Below are positions 1-11,085 of a stretch of DNA of 40,428 nt, in pieces (positions within the stretch are counted from its first letter, which is position 1; every line of letters begins with the position of its first letter). The stretch lies in assembly GCA_903890485.1 (NCBI GenBank), contig CAITBM010000080.1:1-40428 (forward strand). Reading direction: 5' to 3'. The translations under genes and the position numbers were made by a program. Source of the DNA: an uncultured Opitutaceae bacterium. GTDB taxonomy: Bacteria; Verrucomicrobiota; Verrucomicrobiia; Opitutales; Opitutaceae. The notes under the pieces were generated by a model. That model was not told the origin of the DNA and searched no databases. It worked only from the letters and a program-made list of their open reading frames with translations.

Positions 1-1
1 C

Positions 2-118
2 GATAAAATGCCCGTGGATTGCCCTGATTTTTCCCGGGACGATTTTGGTGCGGGCCTGTTCCCGGGTGAAAACATCACCGTAATTGTGCCAGATGTGCCT
101 TGCAAAGATGGAGTCTAG
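2..118 (+). CDS. 3' end of an unrecognised gene (partial)
   Basis: An open frame enters from the left edge and runs 38 codons to a TAG stop at 116-118. The tail contains SRDDFGAGLFPGENITVIVP. The 'FPGE' followed by alternating hydrophobic residues recalls the last beta-strands of C-terminal Ig-like domains in secreted glycoside hydrolases, but this is only a resemblance. A short hairpin follows the stop, and the next gene is convergent, which fits a gene end here. Codon use does not decide the matter over so few codons. The piece could also be chance open frame. Confidence 0.35.
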   Translation, partial: DKMPVDCPDFSRDDFGAGLFPGENITVIVPDVPCKDGV

Positions 119-124
119 GATTTT

Positions 125-141
125 CCGGAAGCTCGTTCCGG
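125..141. terminator. Hairpin between convergent gene ends
   Basis: CCGGAA, a five-base loop GCTCG, then TTCCGG form a perfect 6-bp stem seven bases after the stop at 118. No T-run follows on either strand. It is therefore a weak terminator candidate, supported mainly by its place between two convergent genes. Confidence 0.3.
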
Positions 142-175
142 CGCACTTCGGCGCACTTCGGCGCACTTCGGCGCA
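141..175. repeat. Tandem 10-bp repeat, three copies plus a half
   Basis: The unit GCGCACTTCG occurs three times without mismatch at 141-150, 151-160 and 161-170, followed by the partial unit GCGCA at 171-175. It lies in the non-coding gap between the left-edge gene end and the 3' end of the MocA-like gene. The rest of the gap (176-276) is comparatively AT-rich and I see no gene in it. Confidence 0.85.
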
Positions 176-276
176 TGAACACTGACGATCATCACCGAGG
201 TAAGACGTCATTGTTACAACGAGGCAACATTATTCTAATTCCATCCCTGAAAATCACTTATACTCAACGTCTGTGA

Positions 277-897
277 CTATTCCGATCCCTTTGCAGCTTT
301 CCACACTTCGAGGTCCTTGGGGGTGTCGAGATCCAGGCCGAGTTCAGGCAGGTCGATGGGAATCACAAGTGACGAAGGTGCATTGAGAAGGGCCCTTGCG
401 CCCTGGTCACCCGAAAGCGCCAGGAGGGCCTCGAAAAACCCCGAACCGAACAGGGCCGGGGAACCCAAGCGCCCGTTGTAGCGCGACGCCACGATCTGAT
501 CTGCCCCCCCGAGGGACCCCATCAGGCGCCGGACCGCGCCCGCAGATAGTGCGGGCTGGTCGCACGGGGTCACCAGGATGGCTCCGAGGCCAGGGAACCC
601 GGATACGAGCGCGGCAACCCCCGCCCGGATCGATGAAGCCATACCTGTGGCCCAGTCAGGATTCACCACGACTTGGGCGACACGCCGATCGACCTGTCCT
701 TCCACCATCTCGCTGTGGGCCCCGACGACAACGGCGATGGGATGAATCCCCGCTCCTGCCACAGCAGCCACCGCGTGGGCAACCAGGGACTCGCCGCGCA
801 CGTTCAGGAGTTGCTTGGGGGCACCCATCCGTGCCGAACCGCCAGCTGCCAGGACCACGGCCCCAAACTTAGTGGCCCCGGAGGGAAGCTTATCCAT
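277..897 (-). CDS. mocA: MocA/MobA-like molybdenum cofactor nucleotidyltransferase
   Basis: A 206-residue NTP-transferase-fold protein. It probably transfers CMP from CTP to molybdopterin to make the cytosine dinucleotide form used by xanthine-dehydrogenase-family enzymes. The N-terminus carries the nucleotide-binding signature LAAGGSARMGAPKQLL. The metal-binding TPCDQP motif lies mid-protein, followed by GSPALFG and GDQGARALL, all typical of the MocA group. I chose the ATG at 897 because the signature begins about 15 residues later; the longer frame upstream is non-homologous and lies inside the preceding gene. The start overlaps the XdhC stop by 8 bp, so the two are probably translationally coupled. 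It is the last gene of the molybdenum-hydroxylase operon. A MobA-type GMP transfer is a less likely alternative. Confidence 0.88.
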   Translation of the reverse strand: MDKLPSGATKFGAVVLAAGGSARMGAPKQLLNVRGESLVAHAVAAVAGAGIHPIAVVVGAHSEMVEGQVDRRVAQVVVNPDWATGMASSIRAGVAALVSGFPGLGAILVTPCDQPALSAGAVRRLMGSLGGADQIVASRYNGRLGSPALFGSGFFEALLALSGDQGARALLNAPSSLVIPIDLPELGLDLDTPKDLEVWKAAKGSE

Positions 898-1876
898 GGA
901 TCGGACTCCGCCTGTCCTTGAGCGGTCTGGCGTCCCTTCCCGAAAGTGCCGCCGCGACCTCGGCCACGATGCTGAGCGCCACCTCCTCGGGTGCGTCGCC
1001 TCCGAGGTCAAGCCCCACCGGGGCGTGGAGTATTCGCCCCATTTCAGGGGTGACCCGGAGCCCCTCGGCCGCCAGGTCCGCCAGGATCTTCTCCGATCGC
1101 TTCTTGGGTCCCAGAAGTCCCAGGAACGCCAAGGGGAGCGGCAGGAGGCTGCGAATAACGGGAAGATCGTGCCGGTAGTGGTGGGTCATCACAATCGCCA
1201 CGGAGCCCTGTGCCGGTGAAACCTTTCCTACGAGGTCCTCGGCGGGCGCCGCAACAACGCAATGTGCGCCTGGGAATCGCCGCTCTGTTGCCATCGCCGG
1301 CCTGGGATCAGCCACGGTTACCCGCCAGCCCATTTCCATCGCGATGCGGGCGAGGGGCTGAGCGTCGTCCCCGGCGCCGAAGACGGCGAGCTGGAGGGGG
1401 GGGGGCACCCGGTCCACAAAAACGCCGGGCGCGGATTCCGCCGCCGCACCTTTCAGGAGACGCGTCCCCAGCGCCCGGCCTTCGCCCCAGGAGGTCGCCA
1501 AGATCGTGGGCGCCCCTTTTTTGAGGTTGGCGGCCAGGTCCCGAACCCAATCTGGACGGGCACCAAGTGGCTCGAGAAGGATCTTCACGACGCCGTGGCA
1601 TCCGAGTCCAACCCCCCAAACCAGGTCGTTCTCGGCTGAGGTGTCGTAGGTCACCACCGACGGCGCTCCTGTTTTGGCGACCTGCCGGGCGTGCATCACA
1701 AGGTCCTCCTCCAGGCAGCCTCCGCTGATGGAGCCAATCCTCTCGCCCTTCGCGGTCACGAGCATCCGTGCGCCAGGCCTGCGGTAGGATGAGCCCTGGA
1801 CGCTGGTGAGCGTCACCAGGACCGAGCCGGCAGAAGAGCCCTCGAGGTACTCAACGATAGCCTGGAGTTCCTTCAT
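890..1876 (-). CDS. xdhC: XdhC family molybdenum cofactor insertion protein
   Basis: A 328-residue XdhC/CoxI family protein. Members bind the sulfurated molybdenum cofactor and insert it into the large subunit of molybdenum hydroxylases. The N-terminal XdhC domain shows TLTSVQGSSYRRPGARMLV and the following GSISGGCLEEDLV, the cofactor-handling region with its conserved cysteine. The C-terminal half is a Rossmann-like domain (AVFGAGDDAQPLARIA, later MTHHYRHDLPVI and FLGLLGPKKR). The ATG at 1876 is preferred; a TTG at 1900 would add eight residues. It lies 33 bp after the molybdopterin-subunit stop and overlaps the MocA-like gene, placing both maturation factors with their probable client enzyme. 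Confidence 0.9.
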   Translation of the reverse strand: MKELQAIVEYLEGSSAGSVLVTLTSVQGSSYRRPGARMLVTAKGERIGSISGGCLEEDLVMHARQVAKTGAPSVVTYDTSAENDLVWGVGLGCHGVVKILLEPLGARPDWVRDLAANLKKGAPTILATSWGEGRALGTRLLKGAAAESAPGVFVDRVPPPLQLAVFGAGDDAQPLARIAMEMGWRVTVADPRPAMATERRFPGAHCVVAAPAEDLVGKVSPAQGSVAIVMTHHYRHDLPVIRSLLPLPLAFLGLLGPKKRSEKILADLAAEGLRVTPEMGRILHAPVGLDLGGDAPEEVALSIVAEVAAALSGRDARPLKDRRSPIHG

Positions 1877-1909
1877 CGGAGGAGCCGGGCTGGCGCCCAA
1901 AGCTGCCGT

Positions 1910-4126
1910 CTAGGACCACGAAAGGTCCGTCCTTGAAAGAGGCAATTGCCTGACGCGCTTGCCCGTTGCCGCGAAGATTGCGTTGAAGACCGCGGGCGCC
2001 AGCGGCGGGAGCGCGGGCTCGCCCAGGCCCGTCGGCGGGTAGTTGGTCTTGGCAAAATGGATCTCAATCTTCCTTGGGGCGTCCGGGATCCGCAGCATCG
2101 TGTATTCGTCGAAGTTGGCCTGGACGACGTGGCCCTCACGAATGTCGAGCTCCTGGCGCCACGCGGCGTTGAGGCCGTCGATGATCGAACCCTGGACCTG
2201 GTTTTCGGCCCCGCTTAGGTTCACTATCTGTGAGCCGACGTCGACCACGGCCACGACCCGGTCGACCCTGAGGTCCCCCTTGGGGCTCACTGTCACCTCG
2301 GCCACCTCGGCAATATAGCCCTGGTGGCTGAAATAGTATCCAAGCCCCATTCCGCTTCCCTTGGGCATCGGCCTGCCCCATCCGGCCTTCTCGGCGACCA
2401 GTCGGACGACGTTTCGCATCCGCGAGGCGTTGTAGGCCCGACCCGTCGTGCCGGGATCGCTCACCAAGTCCTTGTCTCCAAGAAGCGCCAGGTTGAATTC
2501 GACCGGATCCTTAGAGGCGGCATGGGCAAGCTCGTCGAGGAAGCAGCCGGTCACCCAGGCATAAGTGTTGCTTCCCGGGGCCCTCCAGGGGCCCTGAGGC
2601 ACCCCGTTTTCCAGGGAGCTGTTCAGCAAAAGGTAGTTGGGTACAAATCTCGCCGGATAGTCATCGGCCCCCATGTTTGAGCCGAAGGAGACATGGTGGC
2701 TGCGCCATGCGCTCAATTTGCCCTGCGCATCGACGGCCCCCTTCAGGAAATGGAATCCTCCCGGCCTGTAGTGGTCGTGCTGGAGGTCATCGGTCCGGTT
2801 CCACAGGAGTTTCACCGGAAGGCCGGTCTTCTGCGCCAGCGCGGCGCATTCCGCAACGGGATCGGAGTCCAGGCGCCGCCCGAAACCCCCTCCAATTCGG
2901 GTGATCGTGACGTGGACATGGTCGGCTGGAACCCCCAGGACCTCGGCGGCGATCTTCTGGGCACCGCTCGGATTCTGGGTCGGGGCCCAAATGTCCGCCC
3001 GATCCCCGACCACCTCCACCAGGCAGTTCTGGGGCTCGAGATTTGCGTGGGATATGAATGGGTAGGAATAATTGGCCTCTATCACCTTTGCAGCGGCGGC
3101 GAACGCCTGGTCGATGTCCCCGTCCCTGCGCGTCTCCTTGACCTTGGGGGCATCAGCTCCGGCCGCGGCGATCTCCCGAGCTTGTCCGGCGAACCCTTCC
3201 CAGCTGCTGGAGGGGAACGCGCCCGCCTCCCAGGTGACCTTCAGCTCGGTTCGGGCGCTGAACGCGGACCAAGTCGAGTCAGCGATGATCGCCACCCCGG
3301 GGACGAGGCCTGTGATCTGGCCCGCTGGCACCGTCCGGTCGACGATAAAGGCGTCACGCACCCCGGGAAGCGTCTTCACGTGGTCCACGTTTGCCGATAG
3401 CGCCCGCGCGCCCCAAACCGGGCTCTTCACATAAACGGCGTAGACCATGGATGGCCGCTTCTGGTCGATTCCAAAGAGCGCCTGCCCGGTGACGACCTTC
3501 AGGTTGTCGACACCGCCCACACGGGTACCTAAGAGCGAAAAACTGTTGGGATCCTTGAGGACGACCGAGCCCGGATCGGGGATTGCAAGGGTGGAGGCTT
3601 TGCCCACCAGGTCGCCATACTTGAGGATTCTCCCCGTGGGCGTGTGGCGCACGGCACCGAGCTGGGCGACGCATTCCGACGCGGGAACCGACCAGGTCTG
3701 GGCGGCTGCTTCAAGCAGCATGGTGCGGGCCGTTGCGCCCATCTTGCGCATTTCGCCGTAGGACATCGGCGTGGAAACGCTTCCGCCCGCAAACTGTGGC
3801 CCAAACGACGGATCCAGGGGGCCCGAGACGACGGTTACGTCCTTCCAGTCCACTCCCAATTCCTCGGCGACGACCATCGGGAGGGAGGTCTTGATTCCCT
3901 GCCCAACCTCGGGCCGGGCCGAGACGATCGTAACAGCTCCGTTGGAGGCGATTCGCAAGAATACGTTCGGGGCAAAAAGATCCCCGGCTTTTTCGACACT
4001 TTCGGTGGGGAGCCCCGCGGGGGTGTCTGCCCGGACAAAACTGCCCAGCACGAATCCGCCCCCAGCAACCGTGGCCAGCTTTAGGAATCCGCGCCTGTCC
4101 ATCTGTGTCAGGGCCGGCGCGTTCAT
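1910..4126 (-). CDS. Tat-exported molybdopterin-binding subunit of an aldehyde/N-heterocycle oxidoreductase (IorB type)
   Basis: A 738-residue xanthine dehydrogenase/aldehyde oxidase family large subunit of the isoquinoline 1-oxidoreductase beta type. It hydroxylates a carbon centre or oxidises an aldehyde at the Mo site. The N-terminus has a twin-arginine signal ([20 protein letters not shown]), so the folded complex is probably exported. The molybdopterin motif GGGFGRR lies mid-protein, and [14 protein letters not shown] near the C-terminus carries the expected catalytic Glu. The start at 4126 gives the usual spacing to the Tat motif and forms an ATGA overlap with the small subunit. There is no FAD subunit gene, as is usual for IorAB enzymes that pass electrons to cytochromes or quinones. 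The substrate cannot be read from the sequence. Confidence 0.92.
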   Translation of the reverse strand: MNAPALTQMDRRGFLKLATVAGGGFVLGSFVRADTPAGLPTESVEKAGDLFAPNVFLRIASNGAVTIVSARPEVGQGIKTSLPMVVAEELGVDWKDVTVVSGPLDPSFGPQFAGGSVSTPMSYGEMRKMGATARTMLLEAAAQTWSVPASECVAQLGAVRHTPTGRILKYGDLVGKASTLAIPDPGSVVLKDPNSFSLLGTRVGGVDNLKVVTGQALFGIDQKRPSMVYAVYVKSPVWGARALSANVDHVKTLPGVRDAFIVDRTVPAGQITGLVPGVAIIADSTWSAFSARTELKVTWEAGAFPSSSWEGFAGQAREIAAAGADAPKVKETRRDGDIDQAFAAAAKVIEANYSYPFISHANLEPQNCLVEVVGDRADIWAPTQNPSGAQKIAAEVLGVPADHVHVTITRIGGGFGRRLDSDPVAECAALAQKTGLPVKLLWNRTDDLQHDHYRPGGFHFLKGAVDAQGKLSAWRSHHVSFGSNMGADDYPARFVPNYLLLNSSLENGVPQGPWRAPGSNTYAWVTGCFLDELAHAASKDPVEFNLALLGDKDLVSDPGTTGRAYNASRMRNVVRLVAEKAGWGRPMPKGSGMGLGYYFSHQGYIAEVAEVTVSPKGDLRVDRVVAVVDVGSQIVNLSGAENQVQGSIIDGLNAAWRQELDIREGHVVQANFDEYTMLRIPDAPRKIEIHFAKTNYPPTGLGEPALPPLAPAVFNAIFAATGKRVRQLPLSRTDLSWS

Positions 4127-4605
4127 TTGCGGACCTCCGCTGCTGAAGATGCCAAATCGCTGGCCCGGTGGATGCCGGCCCGGATCCGGTAATAGGTGGC
4201 ACACCTGCACAGGTTGCCGGCCATTGCATCATCGATGTCCCCATCCGTGGGACGCGGGTTCTGAGCGAGAAGAGCCGCCGCCGACATGATTTGCCCAGCT
4301 TGGCAATAGCCACACTGCGCCACGTCGAGCTCGCACCAGGCCCTTTGCAGGGGGTGTGTGCCGTCAGGCGAGAGCCCCTCGATAGTCGTGATCTTCGAGG
4401 CGCCGGCCGCCGCGACCGGGGTCAGGCACCCCCGGGCCGGGTTGCCATCCAAGTGTATGGTGCAGGCCCCACATTGTCCGATGCCACAGCCAAACTTGGT
4501 GCCAACAAGCCCGAGGTGGTCGCGAAGAACCCAGAGTAGGGGGGTGTCCGGGGCGACGTCGACCTCGTGGGACTGCCCGTTGACCAACAAATTGAATTTG
4601 CTCAT
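4123..4605 (-). CDS. (2Fe-2S)-binding subunit of the molybdenum hydroxylase (IorA type)
   Basis: A 160-residue electron-transfer subunit with two 2Fe-2S clusters. The N-terminal plant-ferredoxin-like domain has [18 protein letters not shown] plus a following Cys (C-x4-C-x2-C...C). The C-terminal helical domain has [10 protein letters not shown] and [16 protein letters not shown] for the second cluster. The ATG at 4605 gives a start typical of the family ([11 protein letters not shown]); longer frames upstream are not homologous. It has no signal peptide, so it would be co-exported with the Tat-bearing large subunit. It is the first gene of the four-gene molybdenum operon and overlaps the next gene by ATGA. 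Confidence 0.93.
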   Translation of the reverse strand: MSKFNLLVNGQSHEVDVAPDTPLLWVLRDHLGLVGTKFGCGIGQCGACTIHLDGNPARGCLTPVAAAGASKITTIEGLSPDGTHPLQRAWCELDVAQCGYCQAGQIMSAAALLAQNPRPTDGDIDDAMAGNLCRCATYYRIRAGIHRASDLASSAAEVRK

Positions 4606-4667
4606 GGAATCCGAGGGGGGTTCGAAAAAGGTATGATCGCCCTTACTCCTGTCAACGGCACTCGTCC

Positions 4668-6797
4668 TTATGCCTGCTTTCTTTTCACCAACCACTTGAT
4701 CAGGGCCGACTGGAGATCCGCCTTGCGCACCGGCTTTGAGAGGTAATCGTCCATCCCGACGGCCAGGCACTTCTCGCGGTCGCCTGTCATGGCGTGCGCC
4801 GTCATCGCGACAATCGGCACCGGTGACTTCCAGGTCACGGTCGAGGCCTTCTCCGCGACCCGGATTAGCCGCGAAGCCTCATATCCGTCCATCTCGGGCA
4901 TCTGGCAATCCATGAAAATGATGTCGTAGGGGACCTGCTTCAGGGCGCTTATGGCCTCGAGGCCGTTTGCGACGGCGTCGGCCGTGAAACCGAGCCCCTT
5001 GAGCTGGGCCAACGCAACCTTCTGGTTAACAATATTGTCCTCCGCCAGGAGGATGCGTGCATGGCTGGCTTGCCTTAGCTCTGCCGGGAATTCCGCCACA
5101 GAGGCGTCCTTGCTTGGCTTCACGAAAACGTGCTCCGCCGCCGCACGGCCGAGCACGGTTACCAGGCAGTCGAAAAGGCGCGATTGCTTCACCGGCTTTA
5201 CGAGATAGGCGTCGACTCCTGCCGCCTTCATTTCCTCCTGGGAATGCATGTAGCCCATCGAGGTCAGGATGATCAGGCGCGTGGACGAAATCGCCGGATC
5301 GGCCTTAATCGCCCGGGCCAGGGTGAGCCCGTCCATCTCGAGCATCTGCATGTCAAGCAGGGCCAGGTCGTAGGATTTCGTCTCGGCGGCGGCGGCCCGC
5401 AGGATCTCGAGGGCCTCATGCCCGTTGGCTGCGCTTCCCTTCTGCATTTTCCAGGCAAAGAGCTGGTGCCGCAGGATCTGTCGGTTGGTGGCGTTGTCGT
5501 CGACCACGAGGACGCGCAGGTCAAACAGGTCGCGAAAGTATATGGAAGGGGCGGGGACTGGCGGCCCGCTTTGCTTCTCCAGGCTGACGTTGAACCAGAA
5601 TGTGGAGCCCCTGCCGGCCTCGCTGGTCACCCCGATGGTTCCCCCCATCATCTCGACCAGCTGCTTGGAGATGGCGAGCCCGAGGCCGGTGCCGCCAAAT
5701 TTGCGGGTCGTCGAATTGTCCGCCTGGGTGAAGGCTTGGAAGAGCTTTGCCTGGACCTCCTCAGGTATCCCGATGCCGGTGTCATTGATCGAGAAGCTGA
5801 TCACGGCATTGGTTTCGCTCTCGCTGGCAAGACCAACTCGCACGACAACCTCCCCTTTGCTGGTAAACTTGATGGCATTGCCCATGAGGTTCGTGATCAC
5901 CTGCCTAAGGCGGCCCGGATCACCCTTTAGGCGCCGGGGAAGCGTGGCGGGCAGGTCGCAGGCCAATTCGATACCCTTGTGGCGGGCCCGCTCCGCGAAC
6001 ATGTCGAGTGCCCCCTCGACGGTCTCGACAAGGTCAAAGTCGAGAGTCTCGAACGTGAGTTTCCCGGCCTCGATCTTCGAGAAGTCGAGTATGTCGTTGA
6101 TGATCGTGAGCAGGGCATCTGCGGACCCCCGGATGGTCTCGGCGAACTCCCTCTGGGTGGGCGTAAGCTCCGTGTCCAAGAGCAATCCTGTCATCCCAAT
6201 GACTCCATTCATTGGGGTTCGAATCTCATGGCTCATGTTGGCCAGGAACTCGCTCTTCGTGCGTGAGGACTCCAGCGCCGCGTCCCGAGTCCTGGCGAGC
6301 TCAACCTCAGTCTCCTTGAGGCGAGTGATATCCACGATAACTCCCACAAGGTTCCACTCCCCGGACCCGAGCTTGTCGAGGGACACATGCTCGTGCATGC
6401 AGAATGTCTTTCCGCCAACGTTTACGTGGAACTCCTGGTCGTAGTCCTGCCTACCCTCGAGCATAGCCTTCCTGCACGTCGCGTTGATTTCTTTCCACTC
6501 GGGGATCATATCCTCGGTCCACAGGATCGATTGCCCGGGGACGGAATCCTTTCCGAAGATCCTGCGATATAGGACCGAGGGCGTAAGGTATATCCGCCAG
6601 TTTAAACTCACATCGGGCTGTCCCGTGACGAGCGCCTGCCAGAGCAGGCAGTCCGCGCCCTTCAGGATTTTCTCGAGCTGCCCTTCGGTCTGTTTGCGAG
6701 CCTCCTCGGCCTCGTGGCGTTTGGAAACGTCCACGACAACACCGGCAAGGTTCCACTCGTTTGGGCCCGCGGGTTGGATGGTTACTCTGTTTCGCAC
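4668..6797 (-). CDS. Hybrid sensor histidine kinase, 5' truncated at a junction
   Basis: The frame encodes, in order: the last residues of one PAS domain (...[11 protein letters not shown]), a full PAS-PAC domain ending [11 protein letters not shown], a HisKA domain with the phospho-accepting His in [12 protein letters not shown] (codon about 6228-6230), a HATPase domain ([34 protein letters not shown]) and two receiver domains ([11 protein letters not shown] with [17 protein letters not shown] with [11 protein letters not shown]). The layout resembles BarA-type hybrid kinases. Family-like sequence stops at about 6790. The frame stays open to 7091, but that part is the antisense of the plus-strand kinase and looks unrelated to sensors. 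GTG at 6797 is the nearest usable start. I read this as a 5'-truncated gene. Its sensory N-terminus is missing and the input signal is unknown. Confidence 0.85.
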   Translation of the reverse strand: MRNRVTIQPAGPNEWNLAGVVVDVSKRHEAEEARKQTEGQLEKILKGADCLLWQALVTGQPDVSLNWRIYLTPSVLYRRIFGKDSVPGQSILWTEDMIPEWKEINATCRKAMLEGRQDYDQEFHVNVGGKTFCMHEHVSLDKLGSGEWNLVGVIVDITRLKETEVELARTRDAALESSRTKSEFLANMSHEIRTPMNGVIGMTGLLLDTELTPTQREFAETIRGSADALLTIINDILDFSKIEAGKLTFETLDFDLVETVEGALDMFAERARHKGIELACDLPATLPRRLKGDPGRLRQVITNLMGNAIKFTSKGEVVVRVGLASESETNAVISFSINDTGIGIPEEVQAKLFQAFTQADNSTTRKFGGTGLGLAISKQLVEMMGGTIGVTSEAGRGSTFWFNVSLEKQSGPPVPAPSIYFRDLFDLRVLVVDDNATNRQILRHQLFAWKMQKGSAANGHEALEILRAAAAETKSYDLALLDMQMLEMDGLTLARAIKADPAISSTRLIILTSMGYMHSQEEMKAAGVDAYLVKPVKQSRLFDCLVTVLGRAAAEHVFVKPSKDASVAEFPAELRQASHARILLAEDNIVNQKVALAQLKGLGFTADAVANGLEAISALKQVPYDIIFMDCQMPEMDGYEASRLIRVAEKASTVTWKSPVPIVAMTAHAMTGDREKCLAVGMDDYLSKPVRKADLQSALIKWLVKRKQA

Positions 6798-7430
6798 GAC
6801 CTGCGTGCGCCACTGAGGGCGATGGACGGGTTTTCGCAGGCTGTGCTCGAGGACTACGGAACACTGGTTCCGGATGAGGGCCGCCGTTACCTGCAAATTA
6901 TAAGAGATGGCGCCCAAAGGATGGGGGCGTTGATCGATGATCTCCTTGCGTTTGCCCGCCTCAGCCGCGCGCCGCTCGTGAAGGCACCCATCGACATGTC
7001 CAAGCTTGTCGGCGATGCCCTGGTGGAACTTGACGCAAAGCCAGGCCGCCCGGGGCTCAAGGTTAGCGTAGGACCAATGCCGGCGGCGCAAGGCGACCCG
7101 GCGCTCATAAAGCAGGTGTGGGTGAACCTCATCTCAAACGCCCTCAAGTATTCCCAAAAACGGGCGGAACAGGTTGTGGAGATAGGTAGCCAGACTCGGG
7201 AGGGTCGTGATGTCTTTTTCATTAGGGACAACGGAACAGGCTTCGACATGCAATATGCGGGCAAGCTTTTAGGGGTATTCCAAAGGCTGCACCGGTCTGA
7301 CGAATACGAAGGCACCGGGGTCGGCTTGGCCATCGTGCAGCGGGTGATCCATAGGCACGGCGGGGAAGTTTGGGCCGAAGCTGCGGTCGATCGAGGCGCC
7401 ACATTCTATTTTAACCTTGGAGGGAAGTAA
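6714..7430 (+). pseudogene. Histidine kinase C-terminal fragment (HisKA plus HATPase), 5' truncated
   Basis: From about 6783 the frame encodes the HisKA domain of the phytochrome-like/bacteriophytochrome kinase group ([19 protein letters not shown], phospho-accepting His in SHDLRAP), then a HATPase domain ([41 protein letters not shown]). Such kinases normally carry PAS or GAF sensor domains before this point. Here the preceding codons (GTG at 6714 onward) are antisense to the minus-strand kinase and show no domain. The gene is followed by an Rcp1-type response regulator 4 bp after the stop, the usual partner of this kinase group. It may still be expressed as a chimeric short protein, but its sensor is lost. 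Confidence 0.75.
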
Positions 7431-7434
7431 TCTC

Positions 7435-7911
7435 ATGAATGACGAAAAATCCGGCGAGGGCGTTGAGTTGCTGATCGTCGAGGATTCCCCTCAGGACCTC
7501 GAGCTGGCGCTCCGTGCGCTAAAAAAAGCCAATTTCACAAACAAGATTCACGTCGCGAGGGACGGGGCGGAGGCGCTTGATTTCATTTTCGGCGGCGGCT
7601 CTTATGCTGGCAGGAAGCCTGAAGAGGCTCCCCGTCTCATTCTGCTCGACCTAAAACTACCCAAGGTGGACGGCCTGGAGGTGCTCCTTCGGGTAAAAAG
7701 TGACCCGCGCACGAGGTCGATTCCGGTCGTCATGCTCACGTCGTCTCGCGAGCAAAACGACATCGTGGAGAGCTATCGGCTCGGGGTTAACAGCTATATC
7801 GTGAAGCCGGTCAATTTCGAACGGTTCGCAAACGCGGTTGGAGACTTGGGCCTCTATTGGTTGCTGCTTAACGAGCCTCCCATGCCCATTCCTCCCGCCT
7901 CCCAAGGGTAG
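7435..7911 (+). CDS. Rcp1-type single-domain response regulator
   Basis: A 158-residue receiver-only protein. The acidic pocket is in [14 protein letters not shown], the phospho-accepting Asp in [13 protein letters not shown], the switch Thr/Ser in [10 protein letters not shown] and the conserved Lys in YIVKPVNF. There is no output domain, so it would act through protein contacts as in cyanobacterial Rcp1 phosphorelays. The ATG at 7435 is supported by the purine-rich GGAGGGA at 7419-7425. It sits 4 bp downstream of the truncated kinase, which would have been its phosphate donor. Confidence 0.9.
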   Translation: MNDEKSGEGVELLIVEDSPQDLELALRALKKANFTNKIHVARDGAEALDFIFGGGSYAGRKPEEAPRLILLDLKLPKVDGLEVLLRVKSDPRTRSIPVVMLTSSREQNDIVESYRLGVNSYIVKPVNFERFANAVGDLGLYWLLLNEPPMPIPPASQG

Positions 7912-7992
7912 GGCGGCCTTGCCCGCTGGCCCTCGGGGCTGGTGCCGTCATTTTAGGCTGCCCCTTTGGAGCGGGCTACCCCACCGTCTCTC

Positions 7993-9684
<1,692 letters not shown>

Positions 9685-9746
9685 TGGGGCCAGTAACGCT
9701 GCCGGGTGATTGACTTTGCCCGCGGGAGGAGAGGAGAGTGCGACCA

Positions 9747-10781
9747 ATGATGAGCACCCCGTCCGCCGGCCGCTGTCTCCTCGTTGCGTGCGCGATTGTT
9801 GGGCTGGCCCGTTTTGGACCCCCGGCGTTCGCCGCGGAGGGTTCAGCTCCCAAGGGACTGCTCCTTGTGGCCAACAAGCAGTCGAGAACGCTGTCGGTTG
9901 TGGAGCCCTCAAGTGGGCGCCAGATAGCTGTGATACCCGAGGACGGGGTCACAGGGCACGAGGTGGCTGCTAGCCCCGATGGCACGCGAGCCTTTGTGCC
10001 ACTTTACGGGGACTCGGGCGTCGGTAGGCCCGGAACCGACGGAAGATTAATCCGGGTCATCGACCTGAGGACGCGCTCGATTGTGGGGACCATCGATTTG
10101 GGAAGGGGCGTGCGACCCCACAAGCCGGTTTTCGGGCCCAAGGACGGCCTCGTTTACGTGACGACGGAGCTCGACCGCACCGTGACGATAATCGACCCCG
10201 TGACCCTACGGGTGATTGGATCGATCCCAACCGGTGCGGAACAGTCGCACATGCTGGCGATTTCAAGCGACGGCAAGACAGCCTACACGGCCAATGTTGG
10301 GCCGGGGACAGTCTCCGTGCTTGATCTCACGAGTCGCGCGCTTGTCGGAACGATCCGGGTTGCCCCGATGGTGCAACGCATAGCCCTGTCGGTAGACGAC
10401 AGGATGGCCTTCACTGCGGACCAGACCGCCCTGCGTATCGCCGTAATCGACACCGCAAGCCGCACGGTGACCCGGTCCATACCGCTTCCAGGTCTTGCGT
10501 TTGGAACGGCGGCGACGCCGGACGGCAAATGGCTTCTCGCTACGATTCCCGCCCTAAATCTGGTCGCCGAGATTGATTTGGGGACAATGAGGGTGGTGCG
10601 CACCCTGGAGGTGCCGCGCGCGCCGCAGGAGATCCTGGTGCAGCCGGGAGGGGCGGTCGCCTACGTATCGTGCGACCAGAGTGGCAGGGTGGCGGCGATC
10701 GACCTGGCCACGTGGCGCTTGGAAAAGCTCATCGAGGCCGGGAGTCTCGCCGACGGCTTGGCTTGGGCACCGGCAAATTGA
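9747..10781 (+). CDS. Secreted YncE-like beta-propeller protein
   Basis: A 344-residue protein with an N-terminal signal peptide ending near PAFAAEG. It continues with about six repeats of the YVTN/YncE type, each pairing a value-like strand with phrases such as VANKQSRTLSVVEPSSG, SPDGTRAFVP, YVTTELDRTVTIIDP and SSDGKTAYTANV. Such propellers act in the periplasm as binding platforms; no catalytic residues can be named. Purine-rich GGAGGAGAGGAG (9726-9737) supports the ATG at 9747 (or 9750) over the GTG at 9738. The 3' end overlaps the convergent dehydratase gene by 53 bp. The ligand is unknown. Confidence 0.82.
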   Translation: MMSTPSAGRCLLVACAIVGLARFGPPAFAAEGSAPKGLLLVANKQSRTLSVVEPSSGRQIAVIPEDGVTGHEVAASPDGTRAFVPLYGDSGVGRPGTDGRLIRVIDLRTRSIVGTIDLGRGVRPHKPVFGPKDGLVYVTTELDRTVTIIDPVTLRVIGSIPTGAEQSHMLAISSDGKTAYTANVGPGTVSVLDLTSRALVGTIRVAPMVQRIALSVDDRMAFTADQTALRIAVIDTASRTVTRSIPLPGLAFGTAATPDGKWLLATIPALNLVAEIDLGTMRVVRTLEVPRAPQEILVQPGGAVAYVSCDQSGRVAAIDLATWRLEKLIEAGSLADGLAWAPAN

Positions 10782-11082
10782 CGGGGCGCGCCCTCGCTTC
10801 CTCCGCGTAGATTTGGCTCATCCTTCGGGCCGCAAGGAAATCCTTTTCTGTCAATCCGCCCTGGGAATGCGTGGTGAATCCAAGCAAAACCCGGTTCCAC
10901 CGAACGCCGATTTCCGGATGGTGGTCCCGCTTTTCCGACTCTTCCTCGACCCTATTCACAAACCTCATCGCGGGAACAAACGATTCGAAGCAAAAAGTCC
11001 GAACAAGCTTCTTGCCCCGCTGGGACCATCCGGCGGTGGATTTGAGGCCGGACGCGATGAGTCTAGGTCCTAGAAGCGCCAC
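10729..11082 (-). CDS. phhB: Pterin-4a-carbinolamine dehydratase family protein
   Basis: A 117-residue COG2154/PCD family protein. It dehydrates 4a-hydroxytetrahydrobiopterin in pterin recycling, or serves other pterin roles. The active-site signature is complete: KRDHHPEIGVRWNRVLLGF followed by TTHSQGGLTEKDF. The start is a GTG at 11082, only 3 bp after the GH9 stop, so translation may be coupled to the GH9 gene. No aromatic amino acid hydroxylase is seen in the window, so the classic partner is absent here. The C-terminal 17 codons overlap the convergent beta-propeller gene, and the last residues (Arg/Pro-rich) are probably an unstructured tail. Confidence 0.85.
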   Translation of the reverse strand: MALLGPRLIASGLKSTAGWSQRGKKLVRTFCFESFVPAMRFVNRVEEESEKRDHHPEIGVRWNRVLLGFTTHSQGGLTEKDFLAARRMSQIYAEEARARPVNLPVPKPSRRRDSRPR

Positions 11083-11085
11083 GGT

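Noticed and set aside
5425-6444. Plus-strand open frame of 339 codons
   Set aside because: It is antisense to the HisKA and HATPase domains of the hybrid kinase and has no recognisable features.
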